A stretch of DNA of 64,000 nt from AC-51 sp963749895 (GCA_963749895.1 CAVVOG010000003.1:868001-932000); one strand, 5' to 3'. Counted from the first letter of the stretch, positions 21,315 through 29,842 are shown. The notes: a model not told the origin generated them from the sequence alone. Translations and numbers: made by a program.

Positions 21315-21338
21315 CCCGCATCACCTCCTACATGAACG

Positions 21339-21397
21339 AGCACCGGCCGCGCCGGTGCAGGGTGGACACTTCACGATCACACGACCTGCGAAGTATA
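21339..21397 (-). promoter_or_regulatory. infC promoter -10 and leader hairpin
   Basis: A -10 TATACT (complement of 21392-21397) lies in the gap after the cupin gene. The leader then carries a hairpin with arms GCACCGG/CCGGTGC (21339-21357) just before the infC Shine-Dalgarno, a place where autoregulation by IF-3 or bL20 is common. Confidence 0.45.
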
Positions 21398-21430
21398 GGG
21401 GCCCGGTCGGACCTGCGACCAACGCGGGGC

Positions 21431-21781
21431 CTACCAATCCGGCTCGAGCGGACGCCCGTACGGGTCGAACAGGCGCAGGCTGTCGTCCTCGCTCGTGTAC
21501 CCGTACGCGATCTCGAGGATCCGCCCGGGGGTCTCCCCCACGCAGCGGATCCGATGCGTCTGCTCCGCCGGGATCATGAACTCGTCTCCCGGCTGGGGTT
21601 CGGAGACGGTGTCGCCGACCTCGATCTCGAGGCCCGCGTCGAGCACCACCCAGGTCTCGTCGCGCATCCGGTGGTAGTGGACGCTCGTCTCGGCCCCCGG
21701 ACGTACCGTGACGACCCGGACCGACGACGGCTGGTTCAGCGCGTACGTAGCGACCGTGCCCCACGGCTTCTCGATGATCAT
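21431..21781 (-). CDS. cupin-domain protein, phosphomannose isomerase type II-like
   Basis: A 116-residue single cupin barrel. The sequence opens MIIEKPWGTVATYALN and continues with PGAETSVHYHRMRDETWVVL (metal-type His and Glu) and PGDEFMIPAEQTHRIRCVG. This resembles the C-terminal isomerase half of mannose-1-phosphate guanylyltransferase / mannose-6-phosphate isomerase enzymes, but stands alone. The substrate is not known. The ATG overlaps the ribH stop (ATGA), so it is the last gene of the riboflavin operon; no functional link to riboflavin is evident. Confidence 0.82.
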   Translation of the reverse strand: MIIEKPWGTVATYALNQPSSVRVVTVRPGAETSVHYHRMRDETWVVLDAGLEIEVGDTVSEPQPGDEFMIPAEQTHRIRCVGETPGRILEIAYGYTSEDDSLRLFDPYGRPLEPDW

Positions 21782-22251
21782 CGTGCCTCCTCCAGCTGAC
21801 GGAGTGCCGAGACCGTCTCCAGGCCGGCGACGGCGGCCTCCCAGCCCTTGTTCCCGTGGATCCCTCCGGCACGCGCCTGCGCCTGCCCGAGGTCGTCGGT
21901 GGCCAATACCTCGAAGATCACGGGGACCCCGGCCGCGCGGGATACCTCGGCGATCCCGCGCGCCGCCTCGTTCGCGACGAGGTCGAAATGCGACGTATCG
22001 CCCCGGATCACCGCACCCAGACACAAGATGGCGTCGTGCTCCCCTGCCCGCGCGAGCCTCGAGGCCACGAGCGGGATCTCGAACGCGCCGGGCACCCACA
22101 CGACCAACACGTCCTCGGGCGCGACGCCGTGATGCGTGAGCGCGTCCAGACACCCGTCGACGAGCGCGTTCGTCACCTGCTCGTTGAACCGCGCGGCGAC
22201 GACGGCGATCCGCCGGCCGGTGCCGTCCGGCGTTCCACGCACGATCCTCAT
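21778..22251 (-). CDS. ribH: 6,7-dimethyl-8-ribityllumazine synthase
   Basis: A 157-residue lumazine synthase, the penultimate step of riboflavin synthesis, forming icosahedral or pentameric shells. Landmarks are AVVAARFNEQVTNALVDGC, VPGAFEIPL, CLGAVIRGDTSHFDLV and VIFEVLATDDLGQAQARAG, with the catalytic His in TSHFD. The ATG overlaps the ribBA stop (ATGA) and the stop overlaps the cupin start. Confidence 0.96.
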   Translation of the reverse strand: MRIVRGTPDGTGRRIAVVAARFNEQVTNALVDGCLDALTHHGVAPEDVLVVWVPGAFEIPLVASRLARAGEHDAILCLGAVIRGDTSHFDLVANEAARGIAEVSRAAGVPVIFEVLATDDLGQAQARAGGIHGNKGWEAAVAGLETVSALRQLEEAR

Positions 22252-23510
22252 CCGTTCGCCTCGGGGAGCTCCAGCAGATGGCCCAGCTTCTCGCGCTTGG
22301 CACGCAGGTAGTCGACGTTGTGCGCGTTGGCCTCGACCTCCAGCGGGATCCGCTCGTCGATCGCCAGTCCGTACCCCTCGAGTCCCGCCCGCTTGTCCGG
22401 GTTGTTGGTCAAGAGCCGCATCGTGGTGACGCCTAGGTCGGCCAGGATCTGCGCGCCGATCCCGTAGTCCCGCTGGTCGGCCCCGAAACCGAGCTCGAGG
22501 TTCGCCTCGACGGTGTCCCGGCCTTGATCCTGGAGCTCGTAGGCGCGGAGCTTGTGGGTCAACCCGATCGCCCGGCCCTCGTGGCCGCGGACGTACAGGA
22601 CGATGCCCCGGCCCTCGGTGCCCACCATCTCCAGGGCGCGCTGAAGCTGGTGACCGCAGTCGCAACGCAGGGAACCGAGCACGTCGCCGGTGAGGCATTC
22701 GGAGTGCACGCGCGTGAGGACCCCGACGCCGTCACCGATCTCGCCGCGCACGAGCGCGACGTGGGTGCGGCCGTCGACCAGGCTCTCGTAGGCGACCGCC
22801 CGGAACTCGCCCCATTCCGTGGGGATCGCGGCCTCGGCCACCCGCGCCACGAGGACCTCGCGGTGCCGTCGATACTCGATAAGGTCCGCGATCGAGATCA
22901 GCTTCATGTCGTGCTCGCGGGCCACGCGGATCAGCTCGGGCAGGCGAGCCATCGTGCCGTCCTCGTTCATCACCTCGCAGATCACGCCGGCGGGGAACAG
23001 ACCGGCGAGCGTCGCGAGGTCGACGGCCGCCTCGGTGTGGCCGGCCCGACGGAGCACCCCACCCTCCTTGGCACGCAGGGGGAACACATGGCCGGGCTTG
23101 AGGAAGTCTGCGGGCTTCGCTCCCAGATCGGCGATCGCGCGGGCGGTCGCGGCGCGGTCCTGCGCGCTGGTCCCCGTGGTGATCTCGGGGCCGTAGTCGA
23201 TCGACACCGTGAAGGCGGTCTCGTCTCCGCCGTTGGCGCTCACCATCTGCGGGATCTGCAGCTCGTCGAGGCGCCACGCGGCTACCGGGAGGCACACGAT
23301 CCCGCGCCCGTGCGTGACCATGAAGTTGACCGCCGCCTGGGTGCACTTCTCCGCCGCGATGATGAAGTCACCCTCGTTCTCACGGTCGGCGTCGTCGACG
23401 ACCAGCACCATCTGCCCCTCGCGCAGATCGTCGAGCGCCTCCTCGATCGTCGAGAAGACCGCGCGGTCCATCGCCTCCTCGATCGCTGCCTGCTCCACCT
23501 GGTCGCTCAT
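22248..23510 (-). CDS. ribBA: bifunctional 3,4-dihydroxy-2-butanone 4-phosphate synthase / GTP cyclohydrolase II
   Basis: A 420-residue fusion supplying both precursors of riboflavin. The N-terminal RibB half has VVDDADRENEGDFIIAAEKC and RAGHTEAAVDLATLAG. The C-terminal RibA half has the zinc site in HSECLTGDVLGSLRCDCGHQ (three Cys) and the GTP site YVRGHEGRAIGLTHKLRAY. The start ATG at 23510 shares one base with the ribE stop. The frame is open upstream through ribE, but that stretch is not conserved. Confidence 0.96.
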   Translation of the reverse strand: MSDQVEQAAIEEAMDRAVFSTIEEALDDLREGQMVLVVDDADRENEGDFIIAAEKCTQAAVNFMVTHGRGIVCLPVAAWRLDELQIPQMVSANGGDETAFTVSIDYGPEITTGTSAQDRAATARAIADLGAKPADFLKPGHVFPLRAKEGGVLRRAGHTEAAVDLATLAGLFPAGVICEVMNEDGTMARLPELIRVAREHDMKLISIADLIEYRRHREVLVARVAEAAIPTEWGEFRAVAYESLVDGRTHVALVRGEIGDGVGVLTRVHSECLTGDVLGSLRCDCGHQLQRALEMVGTEGRGIVLYVRGHEGRAIGLTHKLRAYELQDQGRDTVEANLELGFGADQRDYGIGAQILADLGVTTMRLLTNNPDKRAGLEGYGLAIDERIPLEVEANAHNVDYLRAKREKLGHLLELPEANG

Positions 23511-24097
23511 CACTCGGCCCTTTCCATGAGTCGTTCCACGTATTTCGCGATCACGTCCACCTCGAGGTTCACCGGGTCGCCAGGACGTGCGACGCCCAGG
23601 GTGGTCACGTCCAACGTGTGCGGGATCAACGCGACGCCGATCCGATCGTCGTCCTCGGCGGCGACGGTGAGGCTGATCCCGTCGATCGAGATCGACCCCT
23701 TGTGGACCACGTACCGGAGCAGCTCTTCGGGGACCCGGATCCACAGCCACGCGCCGCCGTCCTCGGGCTGCGGTTCGATCGCGGTGACCTCCCCCACCCC
23801 GTCCACGTGACCCTGGACCATGTGCCCGCCCAGGCGCGCGGCCAGGCTGACCGGGCGCTCCAGGTTCACGGGGTCGCCGGGGGCCAACCGTCGCAGGCTC
23901 GTCCGCGCGAACGTCTCCTCCGAGACGTCGAACGCGAGGGACGAGTCGGTCCGCTCCACCACCGTCAGGCAGGTGCCGTTGACCGCGATCGACGCCCCGA
24001 TCCCGCTGTCGCCCGTCACGACCGAGCACCCCACCGTGAGCCGGTGATCGGTCAAGCCGAGCACCTCACCACGTTCCTCAACGATCCCCGTGAACAC
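23510..24097 (-). CDS. ribE: riboflavin synthase alpha chain
   Basis: A 195-residue riboflavin synthase with two lumazine-binding domains in tandem. The start MFTGIVEERGEVLGL is diagnostic. The first repeat has GASIAVNGTCLTVVE and the second has GSISIDGISLTVAAEDDD. It acts on the product of RibH. The start lies inside the last 20 bp of ribD. Confidence 0.96.
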   Translation of the reverse strand: MFTGIVEERGEVLGLTDHRLTVGCSVVTGDSGIGASIAVNGTCLTVVERTDSSLAFDVSEETFARTSLRRLAPGDPVNLERPVSLAARLGGHMVQGHVDGVGEVTAIEPQPEDGGAWLWIRVPEELLRYVVHKGSISIDGISLTVAAEDDDRIGVALIPHTLDVTTLGVARPGDPVNLEVDVIAKYVERLMERAE

Positions 24098-25187
24098 GAG
24101 CCTCCACCTTCAGATCGGGGCCGATCCGCTCGACCCGTTCGAATTCCAGTGGCAACGCGGCGTCGACCGGAGCGAACCCGCCTCCGGTGATCACGCCGGT
24201 CGCCGATGCACCCCCGAGCAGCTTCGGCGCCAGGTACGCCACGAACCGATCGACGAGCCGGTCACGGACGAAGCTCCAGGCCAGGGTCGCCCCGCCCTCG
24301 ACGAGGACCCCCTGGACGTCACGCTTCCCGAGCGCGCGGAGCAAGTCATGGAGGTCGACGCTGCCGCTCGCGTCGCGGTCGAGGACCAGCACCTCGGCAC
24401 CCGTGTCGGCCCAGGCTCGAACACGCTCCTCGGGCGTCCGGTCGGTCGTGGCGACGAGCGTCGGAGCCGCATCGTCGAAGACCCTCGCCGTCGGTGAGAC
24501 CCTGCCGGCGGAATCCACGATCACCCGCAGCGGTCTCCGGGCGTCCCCCCACCGCTCGTCGCGGATCGTGAGCGATGGGTCGTCCTCCACGATCGTCCGG
24601 GCCCCGGCCACGATCGCGTCGGCCCAAGCCCGCAGACGCTGGGCATCTGCACGCGCCTGCGGGGAGGTGATCCACTTCGACGATCCGTCGACCGCGGCGG
24701 TCTTGCCATCGAGGGTCGCCGCCGATTTCAAGATCACGAACGGCCGCCCGGTGGTCACGTGACGCTCGAACGCCGCGTTCTGTCGGCGCGCCTCGACCTC
24801 GAGCACGCCGGTTCCGACCTCGACCCCAGCAGCGCGCAGCTCGGCGAGTCCCGGCGCGTCGCCGTCGAGGTTCGGGTCGGTCGCCGCCACGACGACCCGC
24901 GCCACGCCGGCGTCGATCAGGGCCTGGGTGCAGGGCGGGGTCCGACCGAAGTGGTTGCAGGGCTCGAGCGTGCAGACGACCGTCGCACCGCGGGCACGGT
25001 GCCCGGCTCCGACCAGCGCCATCGCCTCGGCATGGTCCGTACCCGGCCCCTCGTGCCAGCCTTCGCCCACGATGTCGCCCTGGGGCGACACGATGACCGC
25101 ACCCACCAGCGGGTTCGGAGAAACACGACCCCAGCCTCGTTCCGCCAGGTCCAGGGCCCGTCGCATGTGCGGTTCGTATCGGTCCAC
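24078..25187 (-). CDS. ribD: bifunctional diaminohydroxyphosphoribosylaminopyrimidine deaminase / reductase
   Basis: A 369-residue RibD (RibG). The deaminase half has the zinc motif TDHAEAMALVGAG and CTLEPCNHFGRTPPC. The reductase half has ILKSAATLDGKTA, SSKWITSPQARADAQRLRA and LVEGGATLAWSFV. It is the first gene of ribD-ribE-ribBA-ribH-cupin, directly below an FMN riboswitch. The start is GTG 25187 with GAGGGGGAG about 3-7 nt upstream. Confidence 0.96.
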   Translation of the reverse strand: MDRYEPHMRRALDLAERGWGRVSPNPLVGAVIVSPQGDIVGEGWHEGPGTDHAEAMALVGAGHRARGATVVCTLEPCNHFGRTPPCTQALIDAGVARVVVAATDPNLDGDAPGLAELRAAGVEVGTGVLEVEARRQNAAFERHVTTGRPFVILKSAATLDGKTAAVDGSSKWITSPQARADAQRLRAWADAIVAGARTIVEDDPSLTIRDERWGDARRPLRVIVDSAGRVSPTARVFDDAAPTLVATTDRTPEERVRAWADTGAEVLVLDRDASGSVDLHDLLRALGKRDVQGVLVEGGATLAWSFVRDRLVDRFVAYLAPKLLGGASATGVITGGGFAPVDAALPLEFERVERIGPDLKVEARVHGDR

Positions 25188-25258
25188 GTCTCCCCCTCAC
25201 CGGGGCGTGGACGACACGCACGGACCCCGCCGCGCAGGGCGCGGCAGCGCTCGAACGC
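25188..25258 (-). promoter_or_regulatory. expression platform of the FMN riboswitch (Shine-Dalgarno sequestration)
   Basis: On the minus strand a short CCCC-GGTGA-GGGG hairpin includes the ribD Shine-Dalgarno. The bases just before it, CGCCCCGG (complement of 25200-25207), are exactly complementary to CCGGGGCG in the 5' aptamer strand (complement of 25371-25378). Alternative pairing of these arms is a plausible translational switch. There is no T-tract, so a transcription terminator is less likely. Confidence 0.5.
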
Positions 25259-25386
25259 GCCTGCTCCTCCCATCCCGACTCTCACGGTCGGTCCCGGACT
25301 TCCACCGGGTCAACCCGTACGTGGCACGCACGGGCTCGCGGACTGTCACCGCCGGTGGGGACTTGCACCCCGCCCCGGAAACAGGC
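25259..25386 (-). promoter_or_regulatory. FMN riboswitch (RFN element)
   Basis: The minus strand carries the RFN core in order: GGGGCGGGGTGCAAGTCCCC, ACCGGCGGTGACAGTCCGCG, a variable hairpin, CCGGTGGAAGTCCGGGACCG and CCGTGAGAGTCGGGATGGGA. The closing P1 helix pairs GCCTG with CAGGC at the two ends. It lies directly before ribD, so riboflavin genes would be shut down when FMN is plentiful. Confidence 0.93.
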
Positions 25387-25393
25387 TGGTTTC

Positions 25394-25399
25394 AGTATA
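25394..25399 (-). promoter_or_regulatory. ribD operon promoter (-10 TATACT)
   Basis: TATACT on the minus strand would place the transcript start right at the first helix of the riboswitch. The -35 region is poor. The same -10 hexamer occurs before infC and mihF. Confidence 0.55.
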
Positions 25400-25470
25400 G
25401 GCGCGCGGACAGGACGGCCGTCGGTGCGAGACCTACGCGTTCGGGCGGCGACGCCACGCCTCGTGGTGTC

Positions 25471-26400
25471 TCACTCGGCGCGGCGGTCGACCGCGAAGCT
25501 CGAGCCCGCCTCGCGTTTCGCGAAGGACTTCATCTCGGTCGCGACGGCGACCGCCTCGCCGTAGTGCGCGAACCTCCGTTTCGAAGTCATCGCGATGCCG
25601 ACCGAGATCGCGACCAGGGGAACGTCCTGGAGGACGCCCTTGCGGTCCTCGACCCGGACGGACCCACGCTCGAGGTCCTCCGACTCGTAGAAGTCGACGC
25701 GAGCCTCGTCGAAGCGCTCGCAGATCCGCTTCGCGACCGTCTCGGCGGCCTCGGGACCCACGACCGCGACGAAGTCGTCTCCCCCGACGTGTCCGACGAA
25801 GCCTTCCGAGCCGGCGCCTTCGATCACGGCGTCCTGGATGATGCGCGCGGTCGACTGGATCAGACGGTCGCCGCGCACGAAGCCCTTCTGATCGTTGTAG
25901 GCCTTGAAGTTGTCGAGGTCGGCGTACAGGACGGCGAACTCGCGCTCCTCGCGCACCTGACGCTCGATCTCCTCCTGGATCCTGATGTTGCCGGGCAGAC
26001 CGGTGAGCGGAGAGAGGTTCCGCATCTCCTTCGCGCGCCGGAGCGTGCCCTTCACGCGCGCGAGCAGCTCGATCGGATCGAACGGCTTGATGATGTAGTC
26101 GTCGGCCCCCGACTGCAGTCCGGTCACCTTGTCGGCCGAGAGCGCCTTCGCGGTCAGCATGATGATGCTGGTGTTCGCCGTCTGCGGGTTCTTGCGCAGC
26201 CGCTGGGCGACCTCGAACCCGTCGATCCGGGGCATCATCACGTCGAGCAGCACGAGATCGGGACGGAGCTCACCGGCCTTGTCCAGTGCCTCTTGACCGT
26301 CGCCCGCGACCGCGACGTCGTACCCGGCTGAGCGGAGGTTGACCTCGACGAACCGCGCGATGTCCGGATCGTCGTCGACGACGAGGATCGTCTCGGGCAT
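25471..26400 (-). CDS. response regulator with variant GGDEF domain
   Basis: 309 residues. Receiver domain 1-120: acidic cluster VVDDDPD, phospho-acceptor D53 in LVLLDVMMPRIDGFE, T/K switch residues in MLTAKA and IKPFDP (K105). A GGDEF-type domain follows (about 127-300) with LTGLPGN, FAVLYADLDNFKAYND and VGGDDF (206-210) where GGDEF or GGEEF is usual. No RxxD inhibitory site precedes it. The fold is that of a diguanylate cyclase, but the GGDDF variant leaves catalysis uncertain. The ATG abuts the rpe stop codon, so it is the last gene of the priA-def-fmt-rsmB-rpe string. No sensor kinase is adjacent. Confidence 0.9.
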   Translation of the reverse strand: MPETILVVDDDPDIARFVEVNLRSAGYDVAVAGDGQEALDKAGELRPDLVLLDVMMPRIDGFEVAQRLRKNPQTANTSIIMLTAKALSADKVTGLQSGADDYIIKPFDPIELLARVKGTLRRAKEMRNLSPLTGLPGNIRIQEEIERQVREEREFAVLYADLDNFKAYNDQKGFVRGDRLIQSTARIIQDAVIEGAGSEGFVGHVGGDDFVAVVGPEAAETVAKRICERFDEARVDFYESEDLERGSVRVEDRKGVLQDVPLVAISVGIAMTSKRRFAHYGEAVAVATEMKSFAKREAGSSFAVDRRAE

Positions 26401-27060
26401 CTAGCGCGCCTCCTTCGCGACCTCGGCGATCGCACGCGCGGCCTCGACCGGATCCGGCTGGCGGAACACGCCGCTGCCGGAGATCAAGATGGTCGCCCCC
26501 GCGTCGACCGCACGCCGGGCGTTGTCGACCTTGATCCCGCCGTCGATCTCCACGTCGACCATCAGGCCACGTGCGTCGATCTGGGTGCGGATCGCCTCCG
26601 TTCGGCCCCAGACCTCAGGGTTCAGCGCCTGCCCGCCCCATCCGGGGGGGATGCTCATCAGCATCACGTCGTCGATCAGTTCGAGGTAGGGCACGACGTC
26701 GTCGATGGGCGTCTCCATGTTCAGCGTCAGACCGACACCGAAGCCCGCCTCGCGCGCCTTGCGGATCGCGGGCTCGGGCTCCGGGACGGCCTCGACGTGG
26801 AACGACACCATGTCGAGGCCGGCCTCTCGGAGCTGTTCGAACTGCTGCGCGGGCATGTCGACCATCAGGTGTCCGTGGAGCGTGCGCTCCGTGACCGGCC
26901 GCAACGACTCCACGACGACGGCCCCGAAGGAGATCGGGGGTGCGAAATGCCCGTCCATGACGTCCACGTGGAAGACTTCGGCGTACGGCTCCACGAGCTT
27001 GACCTGATCGCCGAGACGCGCGAAGTCCGCCGCCAAGATCGACGCCGACAGCTTCCCCAT
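26401..27060 (-). CDS. rpe: ribulose-phosphate 3-epimerase
   Basis: A 219-residue TIM-barrel epimerase linking ribulose-5-phosphate and xylulose-5-phosphate in the pentose phosphate pathway. Conserved parts: SASILAADFARLGDQV, FHVDVMDGHFAPPISFG, HLMVDMP, LMSIPPGWGGQ and VDVEIDGGIKVDNA, with the catalytic Asp pair and metal His. The ATG at 27060 gives the family N-terminus. Ribulose-5-phosphate is also a riboflavin precursor, which may explain its place next to rib genes. Confidence 0.95.
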   Translation of the reverse strand: MGKLSASILAADFARLGDQVKLVEPYAEVFHVDVMDGHFAPPISFGAVVVESLRPVTERTLHGHLMVDMPAQQFEQLREAGLDMVSFHVEAVPEPEPAIRKAREAGFGVGLTLNMETPIDDVVPYLELIDDVMLMSIPPGWGGQALNPEVWGRTEAIRTQIDARGLMVDVEIDGGIKVDNARRAVDAGATILISGSGVFRQPDPVEAARAIAEVAKEAR

Positions 27061-27086
27061 GACGCCGCGTATCGTACCCGCCGCCG

Positions 27087-28376
27087 TCAGGGCGACCGTT
27101 CGAACGCGGCCACGAACATCGCGTCCGTCCCGTGCCGGTGAGGCCACAACCGGTGCCGGACCGCCGGACCGTCCGGGCCGTCGGTTGGCACGGGTCGCAG
27201 ATCGGGGCGGTGCCGAACGATCGCGTCGCAGGCCGCGTCGGTCTCGGCACGCGGGAACGTGCAGACCGAGTAGACCAATCGCCCCCCGGGAGCCAGCAGA
27301 TCCACGGCGCCGGCCGCGATCGCGACCTGGCGGCGGGCCAACTGGGACAGCCGGTCCTTCGGGACCCGCCACAGCAGCTCGGGACGCCGACGGGCCGACC
27401 CGATCCCGCTGCACGGAGCGTCGACGAGGATCCGGTCGAACGGGCCACGGACGGCGGGGGCCGTCGCATCCTGAACCACCAAGAAGGGATCGAGTCCCAG
27501 CCGGCGCGCCGTCGCCGCGATCAGGCCCACGCGTCGCGGGGCGACGTCGGCCGCCACCACGATCCCATCGGGCTCCACCAGGCAGGATGCGGCCAGCGTC
27601 TTGCCGCCGGGGGCGGCACAGACGTCCAGCACGCGCTCCCCCGGCCGGGGATCCAGGACCTCCACGACGAACGCCGAGGCCTGGTCCTGTACGGTGAACC
27701 ATCCCTCAGCGAACCCCGGCAGGCCCGTAGGGTCACCGCGCTCCACCACCAGCGTGCCCCGCGCGAGGCCTCCGATCGCGACGTCGTGACCCGCCGCGCG
27801 GAGCGCCGTCTCGACCTCTACCGTGGAGCTCCTGCAGGTGTTCACGCGGAGGGTGAGCGCCCCCCGTTCCGCCAACGCCGCCGCGGCCGGCTCGACCTCG
27901 TCGGCCACGATCGTCCGCAGTTCACGGACGGCCCATGGAGCCAGACCGGTGCGGGCGGACACCGCCTCGTCGCCGTCACCCGCCGCCGCCGGAGGTCCGG
28001 TGGCCGAGAGTCGCCGAAGGACCGCGTTCACGAACCCACGCTCGCGGCCTCCGACCAGTGCAACGGTCTCCCCCACCGCTGCGTGGGCAGGGACCCCCAT
28101 CTCCAACAGTTGATAGGCGCCGAGCCGCAGCGCATGGCGCGCTCCCGGACTGATCCGGTCGACGGGGCGGTTCGCCGCCGCTGTGATCGCTCGGTCCAGC
28201 ACGAGGAGACGGCGGATCGACCCGTACGCCATCTCGGCGGCGAAGGCACGGTCCCTCGTGTCCAGCCCCGATCGCCCGAGCAGCGACGGGATCAGGATGT
28301 TCGAGTAGGCACCTTCGTCGACCACGCGCCGGATCGCCTCCATGGCGAGGGCGCGCGCGCCACGAGGTGACGTCAT
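27087..28376 (-). CDS. rsmB: 16S rRNA (cytosine-967-C5) methyltransferase RsmB
   Basis: A 429-residue RsmB/Sun protein. The N-terminal NusB-like helical domain spans about 1-135 (RDRAFAAEMAYGSIRRLLVLD, GFVNAVLRRL). The SAM-binding domain has VLDVCAAPGGKTLAASC (motif I), RILVDAPCSGIGSARRRPEL (motif IV with the first catalytic Cys) and VYSVCTFPRAETDA (motif VI Cys). The start overlaps the fmt stop (ATGA). Confidence 0.94.
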   Translation of the reverse strand: MTSPRGARALAMEAIRRVVDEGAYSNILIPSLLGRSGLDTRDRAFAAEMAYGSIRRLLVLDRAITAAANRPVDRISPGARHALRLGAYQLLEMGVPAHAAVGETVALVGGRERGFVNAVLRRLSATGPPAAAGDGDEAVSARTGLAPWAVRELRTIVADEVEPAAAALAERGALTLRVNTCRSSTVEVETALRAAGHDVAIGGLARGTLVVERGDPTGLPGFAEGWFTVQDQASAFVVEVLDPRPGERVLDVCAAPGGKTLAASCLVEPDGIVVAADVAPRRVGLIAATARRLGLDPFLVVQDATAPAVRGPFDRILVDAPCSGIGSARRRPELLWRVPKDRLSQLARRQVAIAAGAVDLLAPGGRLVYSVCTFPRAETDAACDAIVRHRPDLRPVPTDGPDGPAVRHRLWPHRHGTDAMFVAAFERSP

Positions 28377-29317
28377 CCCAGTCGCTCGCCGGGCTCGAAA
28401 CGGGCCCCGCGAGCCCAGGCCGCGGCCGGCATGCGCTTGCGGCCCGCTGGAGCGACATCCACGAGCCGTACGGCTCCCACGCCCGCAGCCACGAGCACCC
28501 CGCGTCCGTCGAAGGCCTCGATCGTGCCGGGGGTCCCCGGGTCGGGCCTCGGGTCGTGGGCGACCCCCGCCACGTGCACCTTCAGGGTCTCACCCCGGAA
28601 CGCCGTGACCGCGCCGGGTTGCGGTGCGAGCGCCCGTATCAGCCGCACCAGCCGAGCGGCGTCCGACGTCCAATCGAGCCGCCGGTCGTCGGGACCGAAG
28701 CGGGTCGCCCAGGTCACCCCACGCTCCTCCTGGGCTCGGGCCGGGAGCTCCTCGACAGGCAGCCTTCGAAGGACCCCCACCAGGAGCATGGCCCCGAGAT
28801 GCGCGAGCCGTGCCCCGAGGGTGCCCGCATCGTCTTCGGGTCGAACCCCCTCCTCGAGCTGGCTCAGGATCGGTCCCGTGTCGAGGCCCTCGTCCATCCG
28901 CATGATCGTCACACCGGTGCGGTCGTCTCCGGCGAGGATCGCGTGTTGCACCGGGGCGGCGCCCCGCCAACGTGGGAGCAACGAGAAGTGGACGTTGATC
29001 GCACCGTGTGGCGCGAGTTCCAGGACCTCACGGGTGAGGATCTCCCCGTACGCGGTCACGACGACGACCTCGGGAGCGCTCCGGTGCAGCGCGTCGAGTC
29101 CTTCCCCACCGCGCACGCCGTCGGTCTCGACGAGCGGGAGTCCGAGTCGATCGGCGGCCTCCGCGACGTTCGTCCGTCGCGGCGCGGCGCCGCGGCCCGC
29201 CGGTCTCGCGGGGTTGGTCACCACGAGGGACACGTGGAGATCGGGGTCGCCTGCGATCGCCTCGAGGGACGCGACCGACCACGGGTCGTTGCCGAGGAAG
29301 GCGACCGACAGGCTCAT
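28373..29317 (-). CDS. fmt: methionyl-tRNA formyltransferase
   Basis: A 314-residue enzyme that formylates initiator Met-tRNA. It shows the N-terminal AFLGNDPWSVASLEAI, the formyl-transferase active-site region NVHFSLLPRWRGAAPVQHAI, DDRTGVTIMRMDEGLDTGPI, and a C-terminal OB-like domain (GAVTAFRGETLKVHVAG). Its partner deformylase is the overlapping upstream gene def. The ATG at 29317 overlaps the def stop. Confidence 0.95.
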   Translation of the reverse strand: MSLSVAFLGNDPWSVASLEAIAGDPDLHVSLVVTNPARPAGRGAAPRRTNVAEAADRLGLPLVETDGVRGGEGLDALHRSAPEVVVVTAYGEILTREVLELAPHGAINVHFSLLPRWRGAAPVQHAILAGDDRTGVTIMRMDEGLDTGPILSQLEEGVRPEDDAGTLGARLAHLGAMLLVGVLRRLPVEELPARAQEERGVTWATRFGPDDRRLDWTSDAARLVRLIRALAPQPGAVTAFRGETLKVHVAGVAHDPRPDPGTPGTIEAFDGRGVLVAAGVGAVRLVDVAPAGRKRMPAAAWARGARFEPGERLG

Positions 29318-29829
29318 CCGCTCTCCCGCGTCCGGGGCTGCAGGCCCAGCTCGATCCGCCGAAGCTCCGCGAGGACCGCCTTGCGCCCTGCGTCGTCGAG
29401 TCGGTCGATGTACAGCCTCCCGTGGAGGTGGTCGGTCTCGTGCTGGAAGATCCGCGCGAGCAGCCCCTCTCCGACCATGTCGAGGGGGCGACCCTTGAGG
29501 TCGAAGCCCCGGCAACGGATGCGCCGATAGCGCGTCGTCTCGTGGTACGGCCCCGGGATCGACAGGCAGCCTTCCTCCTCGACGATCTCCCCGTCCGCGT
29601 CGATCAGCTCCGGGTTGACCATCACGAGCGGACCCGTCTGCCCGTCGTCGAAGGTGAAGATCCGCAGGGACACGCCGACCTGCGGTCCCGCCAGACCCAC
29701 CCCCGGTGCGGCGTACATCGTCTCGGTCATGTCGGCCGCCAAGCGCTTGAGGGCGCGGTCGAACTCGGTCACCGGCTTCGCTGATTCGCGCAGGACCGGG
29801 TCGCCGAGCGTTCGGATCGGAAGGATCAT
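29314..29829 (-). CDS. def: peptide deformylase
   Basis: A 171-residue metallo-enzyme removing the N-formyl group from new proteins. All three motifs are present: GVGLAGPQVG (motif 1), EEGCLSIPG (motif 2, metal Cys) and QHETDHLHG (motif 3, HExxH). The N-terminus MILPIRTLGDPVLRESAKPV is canonical. It is followed by fmt with an ATGA overlap. Confidence 0.97.
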   Translation of the reverse strand: MILPIRTLGDPVLRESAKPVTEFDRALKRLAADMTETMYAAPGVGLAGPQVGVSLRIFTFDDGQTGPLVMVNPELIDADGEIVEEEGCLSIPGPYHETTRYRRIRCRGFDLKGRPLDMVGEGLLARIFQHETDHLHGRLYIDRLDDAGRKAVLAELRRIELGLQPRTRESG

Positions 29830-29842
29830 CGTTCGAGCCTCG

